From the NCBI GenBank assembly GCA_021613535.1, contig CP075495.1, positions 5,146,001-5,210,000 on the forward strand: DNA of 64,000 bases, written 5' to 3'. This document shows, piece after piece, positions 1 to 11,559 of this stretch. Numbering within the stretch: position 1 is the stretch's first letter; each line of letters begins with the position of its first letter. Below the pieces are notes generated by a model that saw only the letters and a program-made list of their open reading frames with translations, searched no databases and was not told the origin of the DNA. A program made the position numbers and the translations under genes. Source of the stretch: Adineta vaga. Lineage: Eukaryota; Rotifera.

Positions 1-358
1 TTGATGTCCAAAGTGACTGCTAATATGCCATTGACAGAAACATCTAAATTAATGGATAGTTTAGAGAAAAATTTCGAAGATCTGGAAGTTAAAACAAAAG
101 TTATGGATGATGCCATGCAAAATGCAACAAGTGTACAACAACCAGTCGATCAAGTTGCTAATCTTATGCAAGAAATGGCTGATGAAGCTGGTATTGAATT
201 AAATCTTAATATTCCTGCAGCACCTGCCATGGGCACTTCAGTTGCTCTCAAAGAACAAGTAAGAAAACCTTTTCGCTATTATCTTCATTCGTTATATTTC
301 ATTTTTTTTCTCCTAGGACGAACTCAGTCAACGATTAGCTAAACTACGTGAAACCTAA
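1..358 (+). CDS. CHMP1: CHMP1-type ESCRT-III subunit, 3' end (5' truncated by window)
   Basis: C-terminal part of charged multivesicular body protein 1, an ESCRT-III subunit that polymerises on endosomal and midbody membranes and recruits VPS4 and spastin. Exons are 1..258 and 317..358, with a 58 bp GT-AG intron. The frame is open from base 1, so the start lies upstream. The visible 99 residues have the acidic helix, the conserved QEMADEAG stretch and the terminal MIT-interacting motif DELSQRLAKLRE (L..RL..LR pattern), which is the VPS4-binding end of CHMP1 proteins. Length and ending match CHMP1A/B C-termini, so the gene is intact at this end. CHMP1A and CHMP1B cannot be told apart from this fragment. 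Confidence 0.9.
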
Positions 359-1055
359 TTATTATACATAAATTCATCAAACATATATTAAAACATTAAA
401 AAAAAAAATCGAATGACTCTCGGTGATGTCACACAAAAAAAACTCAACTTAGTTGCATTATTTCTTTATCTTTTCTTTTTCATTCTTATTAATACAAGCT
501 CTTCATATGTATATAAAATCAAAAATCTGTATGTGCATGCATGCTCATCTGTTTTTTCTTCTTCTTTCTTCATCAAGATTTCACATGTATTTAAAAATCG
601 ATTAACTATGTATATTCAATAATGAATCATTATCAAACATAGAATTAACAAACGGTTTTTATCCGCCTCTTGAAGTTCGATAAAAATATGTCTGAAAACG
701 AAAAAGAAAATGTGTATTTCATATTCTTTTATTCATGTATCGATATATATATATATCGAGGACGCACATTACTTCGGCTTAAATCAACATGAGTGTGTAA
801 TACATGATATGATCTTTGTATATTCATTTTTGAAGCGAAAAAAGGAATCGAAGAAAGAGAAAAAGAAATAATCGCCGAGTACTAAATCAAAAGCATACAA
901 TCTTGTTTTTTCTGCTTTTCATCAAAAATATTTTTTGTATATTTATATAAAACACATCTGTCTCATTTTCACATATATATATATAACGAAGCATTCAACA
1001 AAGTATATAATCAAGAACCAAACAAAAAGACATGTAATGAAACATCGACGTGAGC
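359..1055. other. Intergenic, no gene seen
   Basis: AT-rich spacer between the CHMP1 stop and the synaptotagmin-like start. It holds a 20-base perfect palindrome of alternating AT flanked by TCGA at 740-759. Short open frames here are low-complexity F/S/Y-rich and have no coding character. Confidence 0.6.
740..759. repeat. 20-base perfect AT palindrome
   Basis: TCGA, then alternating AT, then TCGA reads the same on both strands. It lies about 380 bp downstream of the CHMP1 stop. It could form a cruciform or RNA hairpin, but AT-rich palindromes of this kind also arise by chance in such sequence. Confidence 0.6.
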
Positions 1056-2707
1056 ATGAGTAGTAGTGTTAATGACGAAGATTATCTCGATCGATTGAGT
1101 CGAGTTATACCATGGCATCGAACATTTACATTCTATGAACGATTATTCATTATAATTCTTGTTGCTACATTTATATCCATTGTCGGTTGTATCTTTTTAT
1201 TTCTTATATACTCGCGTTCTCGTTTACGAAAACGATATGTTTCACAAAAGAATTTAGGTAAGTCGTTGTAGTAATTAACTGATATTCAAATTGATTCTTT
1301 CGTTTGATCCAGACAAGGAGCATTGTATGGAAAATGTTTTGGTATTTTCTGAACCACCAAGTTATGAATCAGCTGTTCGAACAAGTAACAGCATGGCCCT
1401 GAATAAATCAAACAAGAATCATTTTTCAAAATCAAGTAGACAATCATCTTATGGTACTGCATCGGAAAGTGATGGTACTCATACGCATAATGTAAATATT
1501 TGCATAGAATTTTATCAATATTCATGAAAGAAATTATACACAATTCTTTTAGAATGGTTTCTTACTTACGAATAGTACACATTCAATAACAGCAAATGCT
1601 AGTTATCCATCCTTTCCATTTGCTCAAATTCATGTTGAATTTAGTTTTGATCCAATGAAAAATCTATTGCATATTCATGTATTGAATGGTGAATATATAT
1701 CTCTACATTCAACATTTGATGACCAAGCTGAATTTTTTATTCATATACAATTATTAAATAATAAAATTTTAAAAAAATTTCAAGAAATTCAAAATAAACA
1801 TCGTTCAAATTTACAATTGACTACATGGAAAAAACAACAAGAAAAAACAACGAAGTCTGTCATTACTATAGACGTTGTTCGATCGTGTTATAAAGATGAT
1901 TTATATTTTGTTTATTTAGAAAATTATCTCGAACAGCAGATGATAAATTAACATGTGATGAATATTTATCATTCGAACTTCATAAAGATGATGCAAAGAC
2001 ATCATCTCTTCGCTTTTTACTTTTCTGTATTGATCGATCCGGTGTTCAAGATGTCATGTTTGAATCGATAATTCGTTTGAATTCTTCGATTACTGAACCA
2101 GATCAAAAACTTGTCGAATTGAAAGATCTTCCGCAGGTAAAACGACGAAAAACAATCTTTATATTGAAAAAGGCTACGTTTGTTTTGTATATAGATTACC
2201 TTCGGAGAAATCTATCTTGGTATCAGTTATCTTCCAACGGCACAGAGATTTATGATTAAAATGAATAAATTACATTATCTTTTTAAAACAGATAAGGATG
2301 AAAAGATCGGTAAGATTTTCGGTTTTTTCCCTCTTGTACTGTTGTAGATAAAATTAAAATCATTTCATTTCTTCTTAGATGCTCGTTTAATAGTATCATT
2401 CTTTCATCACGGCCATCGATTCTATCATAAGAAATTCACTTCTCTTATATTCGATGGAGCATCAACAACAAATAATAATTTAAACGAAATCAATGAAACT
2501 ATTACTCAAAATATTCCTCAAAAGGATATTCAATCAATTCATGTACATTTTGAACTTATTGTACATCTATCACGTACAAATGATCAATCAATCATTTCAT
2601 GTGGAACATTTCTACTTGGTGAACAGACACGTTATGAATCCGATTGGCAGAAAATGTTTGAACAACCTCGACAAATCCATTTTGGATGGTATCAATTTTT
2701 TGGATAA
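1056..2707 (+). CDS. Synaptotagmin-like membrane-anchored double-C2 protein
   Basis: Exons 1056..1257, 1313..1491, 1553..1854, 1920..2136, 2195..2309, 2379..2707 give 447 residues. One transmembrane helix lies at about residues 30-55, followed by a basic stop-transfer run, a Ser-rich linker with a PPSYESA motif, and two C2 domains. The second C2 is the clearest: ITFGEIYLGISYLPTAQRF is the classic synaptotagmin C2B opening, and the end has W..M...P......W. The calcium-loop aspartates of both C2 domains are largely missing, so calcium binding is unlikely. The fourth exon is read through a 65 bp intron that replaces an apparent frame break. The ATG at 1056 is chosen; a GTG two codons earlier is not a plausible start. 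A role in vesicle trafficking is inferred from the family; the paralogue is unassigned. Confidence 0.8.
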
Positions 2708-3156
2708 GATTTTTTAATGAGATATTTCGTTTTCATACATATATATATATATATTCATCATTTAACTAACTCGTTTATTAACGTTCGAAATGTTCGAAGA
2801 ACGTCGATGTCCCATTGTAGATAATAAATTTGTATTCGTTTTCAGTTGTGCAAGTGTACTACGATGTGTTTGTGTCGAATCTTTTTGACGTACATGTTGG
2901 TCAGATGCTTTGTTTATATTATCTTTGTATGATGAACGATAAGATGGCGCACACTGTTCGGCAGCTACCTGTGAGAAATAAATTTTTTAGAAAAGAAAGA
3001 AAAGAGCAGTCAAAACAGAGGTGTGTGTTTGTTTGTTTTGAATTGAAACGAAAATCAAAATAGAAACTTAGTAGAAACGATAATAATGGGGAGTGAAGTA
3101 AATCAAGAAGAGCCTTTTCATTTTGTTGTAGATCAAAAGATAGAGTTATATGTTAT
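2708..3156. other. Convergent intergenic spacer
   Basis: Region between two genes whose 3' ends face each other. It contains an AT dinucleotide run at about 2737-2753. No conserved coding or RNA feature was seen. Confidence 0.5.
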
Positions 3157-4140
3157 TTATTGAACTACCTGAAATAAATCCACAAGTGCATTGACAGTTA
3201 ATGTGGGTCGATACCGTTGTGTTGTTGATATCGGTGGTAATAATGATGAAGTTGATTGTGTGTCAGTTAAATGAAAAGTTTTTCCATCTCGTTGACTTTT
3301 AACATAAGAATCTGGTATAATACCTTCAGGTAATCGATCAATCATCTGATTAATAGACATTCTAGATTTGACATTTAAACCAGTTAAGACTGACATAGAT
3401 ACAAACGAATTTCGACGACGAATTGGTTTACTTGTAGATGGTATTAATTGTGTATCATAAATCTGTTGCAATTGTTTAACTTTATTTATTTTACCTTCAT
3501 TCATAGCATTATGTATTTCTTGTTCAAGTTTATTACGAACAAGTAAAGAATGATCTTCAATACCAGCTATTTCCCAATCATTGGCACTTCGATGTGTAGA
3601 TATGTCACATTGTCGACGACTTGCATGTCCTTTTTTCAAAAGTATTTGAGCCATTTCACGTAAATGAAGTTTTGTTGCTAATAAATATGGTGTTAGACCA
3701 TTTCTATCGGGAATATCAACTGACACTCCATAATGATTCATAACATTGATTAATGCTTCAAGTATAGCAACATTGTTAGCTTCTACTGCTTGATGTAGAA
3801 TTGTTCGACCACGCATATCATATGCGCGCCAATCAATTTCTCCACTAACGTTCGCAAGCAACAGTTGAACCGATTCAACTTGTTGTCGAGCAATCGCTTC
3901 ATGTAATGGTGTATATCCATTTTCAGTATCTTTTTGTAAGGGATCAATTCCATGATCTAAACAAAATTTAATCATTTTTTGCCGTTGATGAGCATCAGTA
4001 ATATCCAATGCATAAAATAAACCATTTCGTCCATCTTTTGTTACAAAATTAAGTTTATATTTATGACGAGTATATAAAGCCAATTGTTTATATTGTGCTC
4101 GTTGTATAGCATTAAGTATTTTGGATTCTGATATTTGCAT
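3157..4140 (-). CDS. Intronless ankyrin-repeat protein
   Basis: A single open frame of 327 residues, unusual here because neighbouring genes are intron-rich.  Roughly five ankyrin repeats occupy residues 35-175, with typical cores NGYTPLHEAIARQQVESVQ, RGRTILHQAVEANN and NGLTPYLLATKLHLREMAQ. The C-terminal half (about 176-327) is helical and Ser/Arg-rich, with RRRNSFVSMS, a possible basophilic-kinase site, and no second recognised domain. The ATG at 4140 opens directly into a helix (MQISESKILNAIQRAQ) and no better start is visible. Ankyrin repeats mediate protein binding, so the role is probably as an adaptor; the partner is unknown. The lack of introns could mean retroposition or intron loss. 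Its 3' end faces that of the synaptotagmin-like gene. Confidence 0.85.
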   Translation of the reverse strand: MQISESKILNAIQRAQYKQLALYTRHKYKLNFVTKDGRNGLFYALDITDAHQRQKMIKFCLDHGIDPLQKDTENGYTPLHEAIARQQVESVQLLLANVSGEIDWRAYDMRGRTILHQAVEANNVAILEALINVMNHYGVSVDIPDRNGLTPYLLATKLHLREMAQILLKKGHASRRQCDISTHRSANDWEIAGIEDHSLLVRNKLEQEIHNAMNEGKINKVKQLQQIYDTQLIPSTSKPIRRRNSFVSMSVLTGLNVKSRMSINQMIDRLPEGIIPDSYVKSQRDGKTFHLTDTQSTSSLLPPISTTQRYRPTLTVNALVDLFQVVQ

Positions 4141-5589
4141 TGAACTTAGATATATATATACAAACGTCGATATAAGACAAAGATATTTTTTCTCTCTTCA
4201 AAACAGTAATTTTAAGAGATGAAACTTTTTTTTATTGTTTGTGTGTGTTGTTGCTGTGCAAACATACGATTGAGTTCTGTAATAGTACTTGAAAAAAAAA
4301 ATCTTTAGAGAAAAGAAGGTAGAGAAAGAGAGATCGAAACGAATAGACAAGAAGCAAGCGTTTCTGATACTTGAGTGATGACTAATTATTTGTGTTGCCG
4401 CATTCTTTTCTATTTTTTTCAAGTTTAGTCGATCACTGATTGACATCAACAGGTGGTGTATGTACTTTTTTTGTCAAGATATCTTTTGTAATTGTTTCGA
4501 TCGAATTCGTCTATTAAACTTTCGAATGAATATCAATTAAAAGATCGATTGTTTATGATTAATTTTTGTTGAGAGAATACAAAATGAAAACTAAATGTGT
4601 ATCTCGACATCTAATATGAGAAACTGGTAATATTTGAGAATTTTTTGTACGGTACGTTTATTAGCATTACTAAATAAAATAATATCCGAACATAAATAAT
4701 AGAAAAGACTTTTCCAATGTCAGACTAATCGACCATGACTGCAGAATATAAGATTTACTCGTTTGTTCGCTATTAAAATTCAGTAGCATATGTCATATAC
4801 TGCAGTTTCATTATAAGATATTGCGCAATATCATACTACTTATAAATATTGAATATGAATATTATCTTCATAAAAAGATGAAATAAATAAAACCATTCGA
4901 TATTCGTCCCGCAACTTCTTAACATTTATCGGCAAACAAGAAATCACCTTGGAAACTATTAGATTTATTGAAAAAACATTCAAAAACACCTGATTATACC
5001 AATAAAATTGTTATTCACCGTAATTACATACTGTAAAAAAATCCACCGAAACATATTAGTCTTCTCCATAAGCTCGATTTTGTTTATCAACCCTATGTAA
5101 ATTTTATCATGGTTAATCAAGAGATCTCTGATATGTGTTTTGATTAGGGATGGAAATTTTTCGACAAGAAACATAATTTAGAAAAACTTTTCGATATTGA
5201 TACAAGTAATGCTTCAGTGTTAATAATCTGTTTGATTGAAAATTCAAAGAAGACACGTTCATCCGAGTGGCACCAAACAAATATATATCTCGTTAGTGGT
5301 TCTTTCGCCGGTTTCTATGCATATTGTACCAAAAACATGAGGACAATTAAACTTAGATTCAAGATTCAATCGTTACTTGTTTATTGCCAAAATTAATGAA
5401 CAGTATTACAACGGTTACAGCAAATATTCAAGAAACTATGAATGATTCGATTATAAAATCAAACATAATCAGATAAAACGTCAACATAGGAACAAACATC
5501 TCTTAATAAAACAAGTTCTGATAAACGAAAGTTTATATTAATAAATCATTCATAATCATGTTCAATATATATGATCGGTAGTATAATTA
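4141..5589. other. Intergenic, no gene seen
   Basis: About 1.45 kb of AT-rich sequence upstream of the ankyrin gene and downstream of the RRM/kinase-like gene. The open frames in it are short and low-complexity. No RNA gene or repeat family was recognised. Confidence 0.55.
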
Positions 5590-8500
5590 TCAAGAGGAAT
5601 ATACTTGTTTCAGCTTATCTCTAACAAGTCTTTTAACAGCAATATCAAAATATTTGCTAACGTCCATATCGTTTGTTTCTTTATCCAAATTGCAAAGTGT
5701 TTTTAATTCGGTAGTGCCATCATTATCAGCACTACCTAAAAATATGATTGCATGATCAAGATTAAACTGTGCTGAACATATAATTGGAATTGTACAATGT
5801 CGTTCTTGATTATTATAGATAAGTTCATCTGTATTTCGTACTTCTGTATCTTTATTTTTACTGTACCATTTATTACAACCAATAGACCATTTGATACAGG
5901 AAGAATATTGCTGAGCAAATTGTTGTTTAATAGAAGCTATTAAAGTGACGATACGAGCGTAAAGATCATTTTTTGACAATGGTTCAATGATCGATGCAGA
6001 TGGAAATAAAATATCTAATTGAGCATTTTCAAAATTCACAAACAATTTATCGATTTCATTCAAATGATTTAATAATTCATCTGCAGACCATCGATTATCG
6101 GATGGATTAAATGAACGATCGAATATGTGCATAATTTGCTTCCGTATATTATCATCAGTTCGAACATCACCTACATTATAAAACCATAGAGATATAGAGG
6201 AATATCTTTCATGTATAAATAATTTTACCTAATTTTTCATAGATTTTTTGTTGATTTTCATTTTCACGATGAGGAAAAGTAGTATATTGTAGTTGTTTGG
6301 TCCATTCTTCAGTGAGCAACCAGAATAAAATGTAACATACATTTAGTGAATCAAGTGTCGGATCACGGCGTTGTTGTGACGTAGACATTGATAGTAAATT
6401 CGATGATGATTTGGAGTCTCTGATAGCATTTTTACTTATGACTTGTTTAAACATTTTAACGTCATCTTCATCAGTAATCGATAACTGTTCGCTCTCTACC
6501 CAAGCCGCACCAAAATCGACGAGTACAAGTTTGATCGTATCAAAAGATGCTTGATCACTATTCTTTTGTACCAGAATATTGTATGGTTGTAAATTTCGAT
6601 GAACAATATAAGTTCTGTGACATCTTTGAATAATTTCAAGTAATTGTCGTGTTATACGTATAACCTGCTGGAAAGTTATCTCTGATTTGTGTTTCTGAAC
6701 AAAATCTTCTAGAGTTAATTCTGAAACTATTTCTGTTATTATCCATAATGGTTGATCATTATTTCGTGTTACATCAAGTATATTACTTTGATAGACATGT
6801 ACGGTAACGGATTTATCTAATTATAGCATAGAAATAAAGATGATTTCTGAAAAATATTTGCGATTGCAAAATAACTTACTTTCGGCGCTTTCAAAGCAAG
6901 TAATTCTCGTTTTGCACGTATTGCTTCGAGATCATTTTGATGACAAAATACTTTCATTGCGCCTAAACGATCATCTATTAACTCAGATGGATAAACCAAA
7001 TGAACATTGTTCATTGGATTTCCTAATCGACGATTAGTCCATACCCAATTGGATGGCATTCCATAGATTTCTTCTGGACCAGGTAATAATGCTGTAAAGA
7101 ACGATATATAATTAAAAGCCTTGCACAACAATTCATATATGAATAATTACGTGCGAATACTGATCTTAATCGTTGATTATTAGTTTGCGTTGCTGTAGCA
7201 ATTGAGGTTGAAGATAAATTTAACAGATGATCTATTGTTGGTAATCGATCATATTCTAATTGACATTTGACTATATAACATTCTCGAATTGGATAGTTAT
7301 GCCATTCGAAAACACGTTTTCGAGCAAGTTTTTCTGCTGCTTGTCGAACTAAATAGAAATGACGAGTAGTCGCACCTTTCGGTACATCAGGAGCTTCGAT
7401 GGATTTAATTAAACTAAGTGATTGTTTCTTTAATTCTGCTACTAATTCTGTTGGCGTCATACTATAGGGAAGTCCATCGATTTTAATACGATACTGTTGA
7501 TCAACAGGTCTAATGATAAACAAAAGAAAAAAGCATACATCGAATTAAATGTGTTAGCAGATGCACTTGTTTGAAGTCATCGAATATTCAATACTAAAAT
7601 ACATACGCTGCTGGTTTATATCTTGGAACTGGAGTTATCTTTCGCTCCTTCGAATGACTATATGAACATCCTTCATTCTTACATTCATCTCCAGATACAC
7701 AAATTATATGTCGATATATGCATTCTTTATCATGCTTACACCAACCATCACGATTTCCACTGCATAAAGTCCATTCATTGACGGGCTCTGTTTCCGCATT
7801 ACATTGAATATCGATTCCATCAATATCCGTAACAGAAGCAGCTAACTCTTCAGCATCAAGCATCGTAGGAATATCTAAGATCCATGCTTCCATAGGATCT
7901 CTTTCAGGATGAGTTCCTCTACGAATAAGTATATCCCATACCTTACTATTAAATATGGTAGCCAATTGTTCACCATTAACATTTGCAGGAATATTCCGTA
8001 CATGAACACAATATTTGAAACCATCAGCAATCGTTCGTTCATCTATAATATATATATGAATAAAAAACTTATCATAAATATTAAAATTTCACTTACATGC
8101 TGCACGCACACAGGAAGATTTCACTTTTTCTAATCGAATTTTCACTCCATTAATCGTATGTATAATAGAATCAAGTACAGCTCGATCGATGGCATCATAA
8201 CTAAAGAGAAGAAAAAGATTATTCTAGATTTTAATTTGAACATACTCTTCAAAGTCTGCAGTTGCTGCAGACTCTGATGTCCAAGCAAATGCTTTGATTC
8301 TTCCATAATGTTTTTCAAAATAAGTGCGTACATCATCTTCATTCAATGATACGCTCGAACTATTTGTCTCGAGGTTCAATAACAAGCGATAAGTGCGCAT
8401 AAATGTAAGACCCGTCGCTAGATACCGTTGTACAGCTATTTGATAACCATTGATAGTATAGTTGTCACGGTCACCATTCATACAATGTTGAACAGCTGAC

Positions 8501-8865
8501 TGTTCAGTAAACGTAAGAAAAGCTGCTTTTCGTAATTTTTCTAAAATACATAAACCGATGCATGCTGAATTAATCGTGCAACAATGAAACATACCAGTAC
8601 TCGGAGTGATATAAGGTTCCGTTCGTAAGATACCAAATTGACTAGCAAAATCAATAATTGCCTGGCGACTCACAGATGCAGGAATATTTTGCACTATGAT
8701 TGTGTACTCTGTCGATTCAGTTCCCACTCTATTTGGTGGGAAAATTCCAGATGCCGATTGATCATATACAAATCTCTAAATGACAATTATCAGTTAATGA
8801 ATAAAATACAACTTTTCATTTATATGTACCGGACGATCTTTTCGAAAACGATTGTTGTCTGACAT
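5590..8865 (-). CDS. Multi-RRM, CCCH zinc-finger and pseudokinase fusion protein
   Basis: Exons in transcript order: 8830..8865, 8246..8775, 8097..8200, 7607..8042, 7151..7509, 6876(or 6880)..7091, 6229..6816, 5590..6170; about 949 residues. RRM-like folds: about 25-115 (YTIIVQNIPASVS, KAAFLTF), 125-220 (ADFEDYDAIDRAV), and 225-330 (YCVHVRNIPANV). A CCCH finger with CKHDKECIYRH and CKNEGCSYSH follows at about 330-362, then another RRM (QYRIKIDGLPYSMT) at about 370-455, then a kinase fold. The kinase part has the beta-3 lysine (GAMKVF), HRN in place of HRD (VHRNLQPYNIL, Asn at about 636) and a normal DFG, but no APE motif. The catalytic Asp is therefore gone and it should be a pseudokinase. 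The domains point to RNA binding with an allosteric kinase-like module. The exon 6 to 7 junction needs a weak GTTATT donor to hold frame; the consensus donor four bases earlier is out of phase. Confidence 0.75.
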
Positions 8866-9737
8866 TTTAGTTATAAATTTACCCACTAAACAATAGTTTC
8901 ATATATATTCTGGAGAAACACACTCGCGTTTTGTGTTCTGTAGACAATATGACATAGATCAAGAAGGACACATTGTTTCTTTTTTCTCAATGTCTGAAGA
9001 AAGGAAAGAAATTAAAAGATTTTTTTAAAAGACTACAATGGTAATCGCACTTTGTTGAAAAAAGAACTGTTTGTGATTGAGTTCACATGTCTTGTTGAAT
9101 ATACAAAAAAAAACACAAGATTCTGCTGAAGAAATGTTGAAGTTATACTATTGACTTCTTGCGTCAATACAGCCAACTGGATTCGATAAAAATATAACTT
9201 TCATGCAAATTTTCATTCTTCTCGTGATAAACAGCTGAAAAGAAGAGAATACAATAACTGAAAGAACAACCTTGATATGATAAATATTGATGTAGATTAT
9301 TTAGAAGAAGGAGTTCTATGTGGTGAAAACAATGAGTTGTTCGATTCAATCGAATCTAAGTAAATTCTTCGTTTTCACATTTATTTTTATGTTCATGTGC
9401 TTGAAAGTTGGTAAAGAAGTTATGAATGATTCAGTATTGATCTCCCACATTGCTTGATGACGTATTTCTATAGTTCAAATAATTTGATGTTATATTTTAC
9501 TAATAAGCCAGATATTTCATGGATTAAACTCGAATGTGAACAAGCATCGAAAACTAAAACGTAGCAATCAGTCGTATGGATGTAGAACAGCATAGGTATG
9601 ACTTAACACAACATACTCCTTAATGCTCTATCATCCATATCCATACCCCTCTCAATAAAACCGAAACCCACGTCCACCCTCAAGATTTTTATAAGAAAAG
9701 TCTTCTATATTTAATGACTATTTTGATCTATGTTCAT
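8866..9737. other. Intergenic, no gene seen
   Basis: Spacer between two minus-strand genes: upstream of the RRM/kinase-like gene and downstream of the B-box gene. It is AT-rich, with no coding frame of credible composition. Confidence 0.5.
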
Positions 9738-11559
9738 TTATTTAAAAACGAAACAACTAGTACCAAGATAACCATTATGGAATAATCGCCAGTATTGAGC
9801 TTCAATCCCATTAACAACAAACTTTTGTTTTTCCATTGGAACATATGCAATTGTTCCCACTGTCTTCCAATCAATGTTATCATAGGAATATTGTAAACTA
9901 CCAGAATCACCATTTGTTGGAAGCCACACTCTATCATTCTTATGTAAAGGTGCAATTGTTACGCTATTCACTAATACAGGATATGGAAATGATGCTTTTA
10001 TCCATACAGATCCCGTATCTGTTGCAGCTCCAGTAGTCAATTGTTCATCTAATAATGATTCACGTGTATTTTCCGCATTTAATCGTGCATATGTTGATGA
10101 CATTGATAATGTCCAATTATTTAAATCTTTCATATGAACAAATATTTATTTATCAATATATCGTTAAAAAACCATTACAAACCGGGCTTTAATGTTCTCA
10201 TTTCTAGTACAGCAGGATGTTGCATTTTTCCTCTACAAGTGGCATATAAACGTAATGAATAAAGTGTATTTGATTGTAAATCATGAATATGATACAGTGT
10301 ATCTAAACCACGATAAACCTAAAAAGTACCGCAACTATAATTTTATATTTTTCTTCAACAATGATAAACAATATTCTACCTCTTTGAAATTATTATCATT
10401 TTGTCCAAGTTCTAAGACATAATCAGTTACAGGAGGATCAGATTCAATTGATTCCCATTCTATATCAAGATGATGAAGATATTTTTTACATTTTTCTTGG
10501 ATAAATTTTGGTGTCGCTAAAATGACATCATCAATATTTAATATATTATCTTTAGAGTCACATCAAAAATTTACGTGGTAATCCAATAGATCCTGCTGTA
10601 TCAATCATTTCCATAATTGGTTGAATTGATATATGAAATAATAACGAATTACTCAATTGAATTTGATTGCAATATTCTACTCCTTCTTTTTCAAGTATTT
10701 TGATTTTTTCAATCGTATTTTTTGAATGTGTTAATGCTATAAAATCGTTCAACGATAATATACGTTGACTTTCTTCTAAACATCGTTTTAAACTTGAATG
10801 AATATTTTTCAAATCTTCTTGTCTTGAATAGATATTTTCACGATATATCTAGAATAAAAACGAATTATTCTTTCAATTCTCTTGCATAATCATTGTTACT
10901 TTCGATTTTTTAAATAATTGCTTTTTCAATGTTTTTCGTCTTTCTTGAACATATACTAAAATTTGCTCAAATTCTCGATCAATTTTTTCATCTCCTTCAG
11001 TTTCACTCATTTCAATATCTAAAAAATGAATTGGATTGAATTCATACATATTTTCAAAAATATCTCGATTTACTTCGTAATGCTTGTTCTAATTGTTCTT
11101 GTTCATCTTCAAATGCAATACTTAATTTTCGTATTCTTTCGAGATGTTCATTGAGAAAACCTTTTTCTTTATTTGCTACATCAACAACTGATTTAACTTG
11201 ATCACTATGTTGTTTATGAATATCGACTGAAAGACAAGCAACACAACACACTTCCTACAAATTAAACGATAAATCGATTATTAAAGTTTTTGTTTGAATT
11301 TATTTACCTGACAAGATAAACAATATAAGCACAATGGCATATGATGACTTTTACAATTCATTGGTTTGATAGAATCATCATTATCTTCGATAGTCGTATG
11401 TTTTTTATTGATCGAAACGATTTTATGTAATTTTTGTGATTTGAGTGTATGCGCAATAGTATTATGTTCATCACAAAAATTTGCATCATCTTGAACACAA
11501 TACCATCTGGCATAGACATCGCATTCACTACAAATTTCATCGTTTTTTTCCGTTGCCAT
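9738..11559 (-). CDS. B-box / coiled-coil / FN3 / discoidin-like protein (TRIM-related, no RING)
   Basis: Exons in transcript order: 11308..11559, 11074..11254, 10900..11018, 10575..10848, 10380..10516, 10183..10318, 9738..10126; 495 residues, all phases consistent. Two B-boxes: residues about 7-45 (CSECDVYARWYC, CDEH) and 68-105 (CKSHHMPLCLYC, CCVAC, HKQH). A coiled coil follows at about 105-240, then fibronectin III at about 280-365 (DPPVTDYVLELG, YHIHDLQSNTLYSLRLYAT). The C-terminal domain at 367-495 resembles an F5/8-type C galactose-binding fold (VNSVTIAPL, LQYSYDNIDWKTVG, EAQYWRLF). B-box, coiled-coil and FN3 order recalls class I TRIM proteins (TRIM9/36/67), but there is no RING and the usual SPRY domain is replaced. 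It is therefore unlikely to be an E3 ligase by itself; a cytoskeletal or adaptor role is inferred. The ATG at 11559 is preferred because the frame upstream is not protein-like. Confidence 0.8.

Noticed and set aside
1920-1951. Apparent frameshift in the synaptotagmin-like C2A domain
   Set aside because: A 65 bp intron (1855-1919) restores frame and gives a good C2 alignment.
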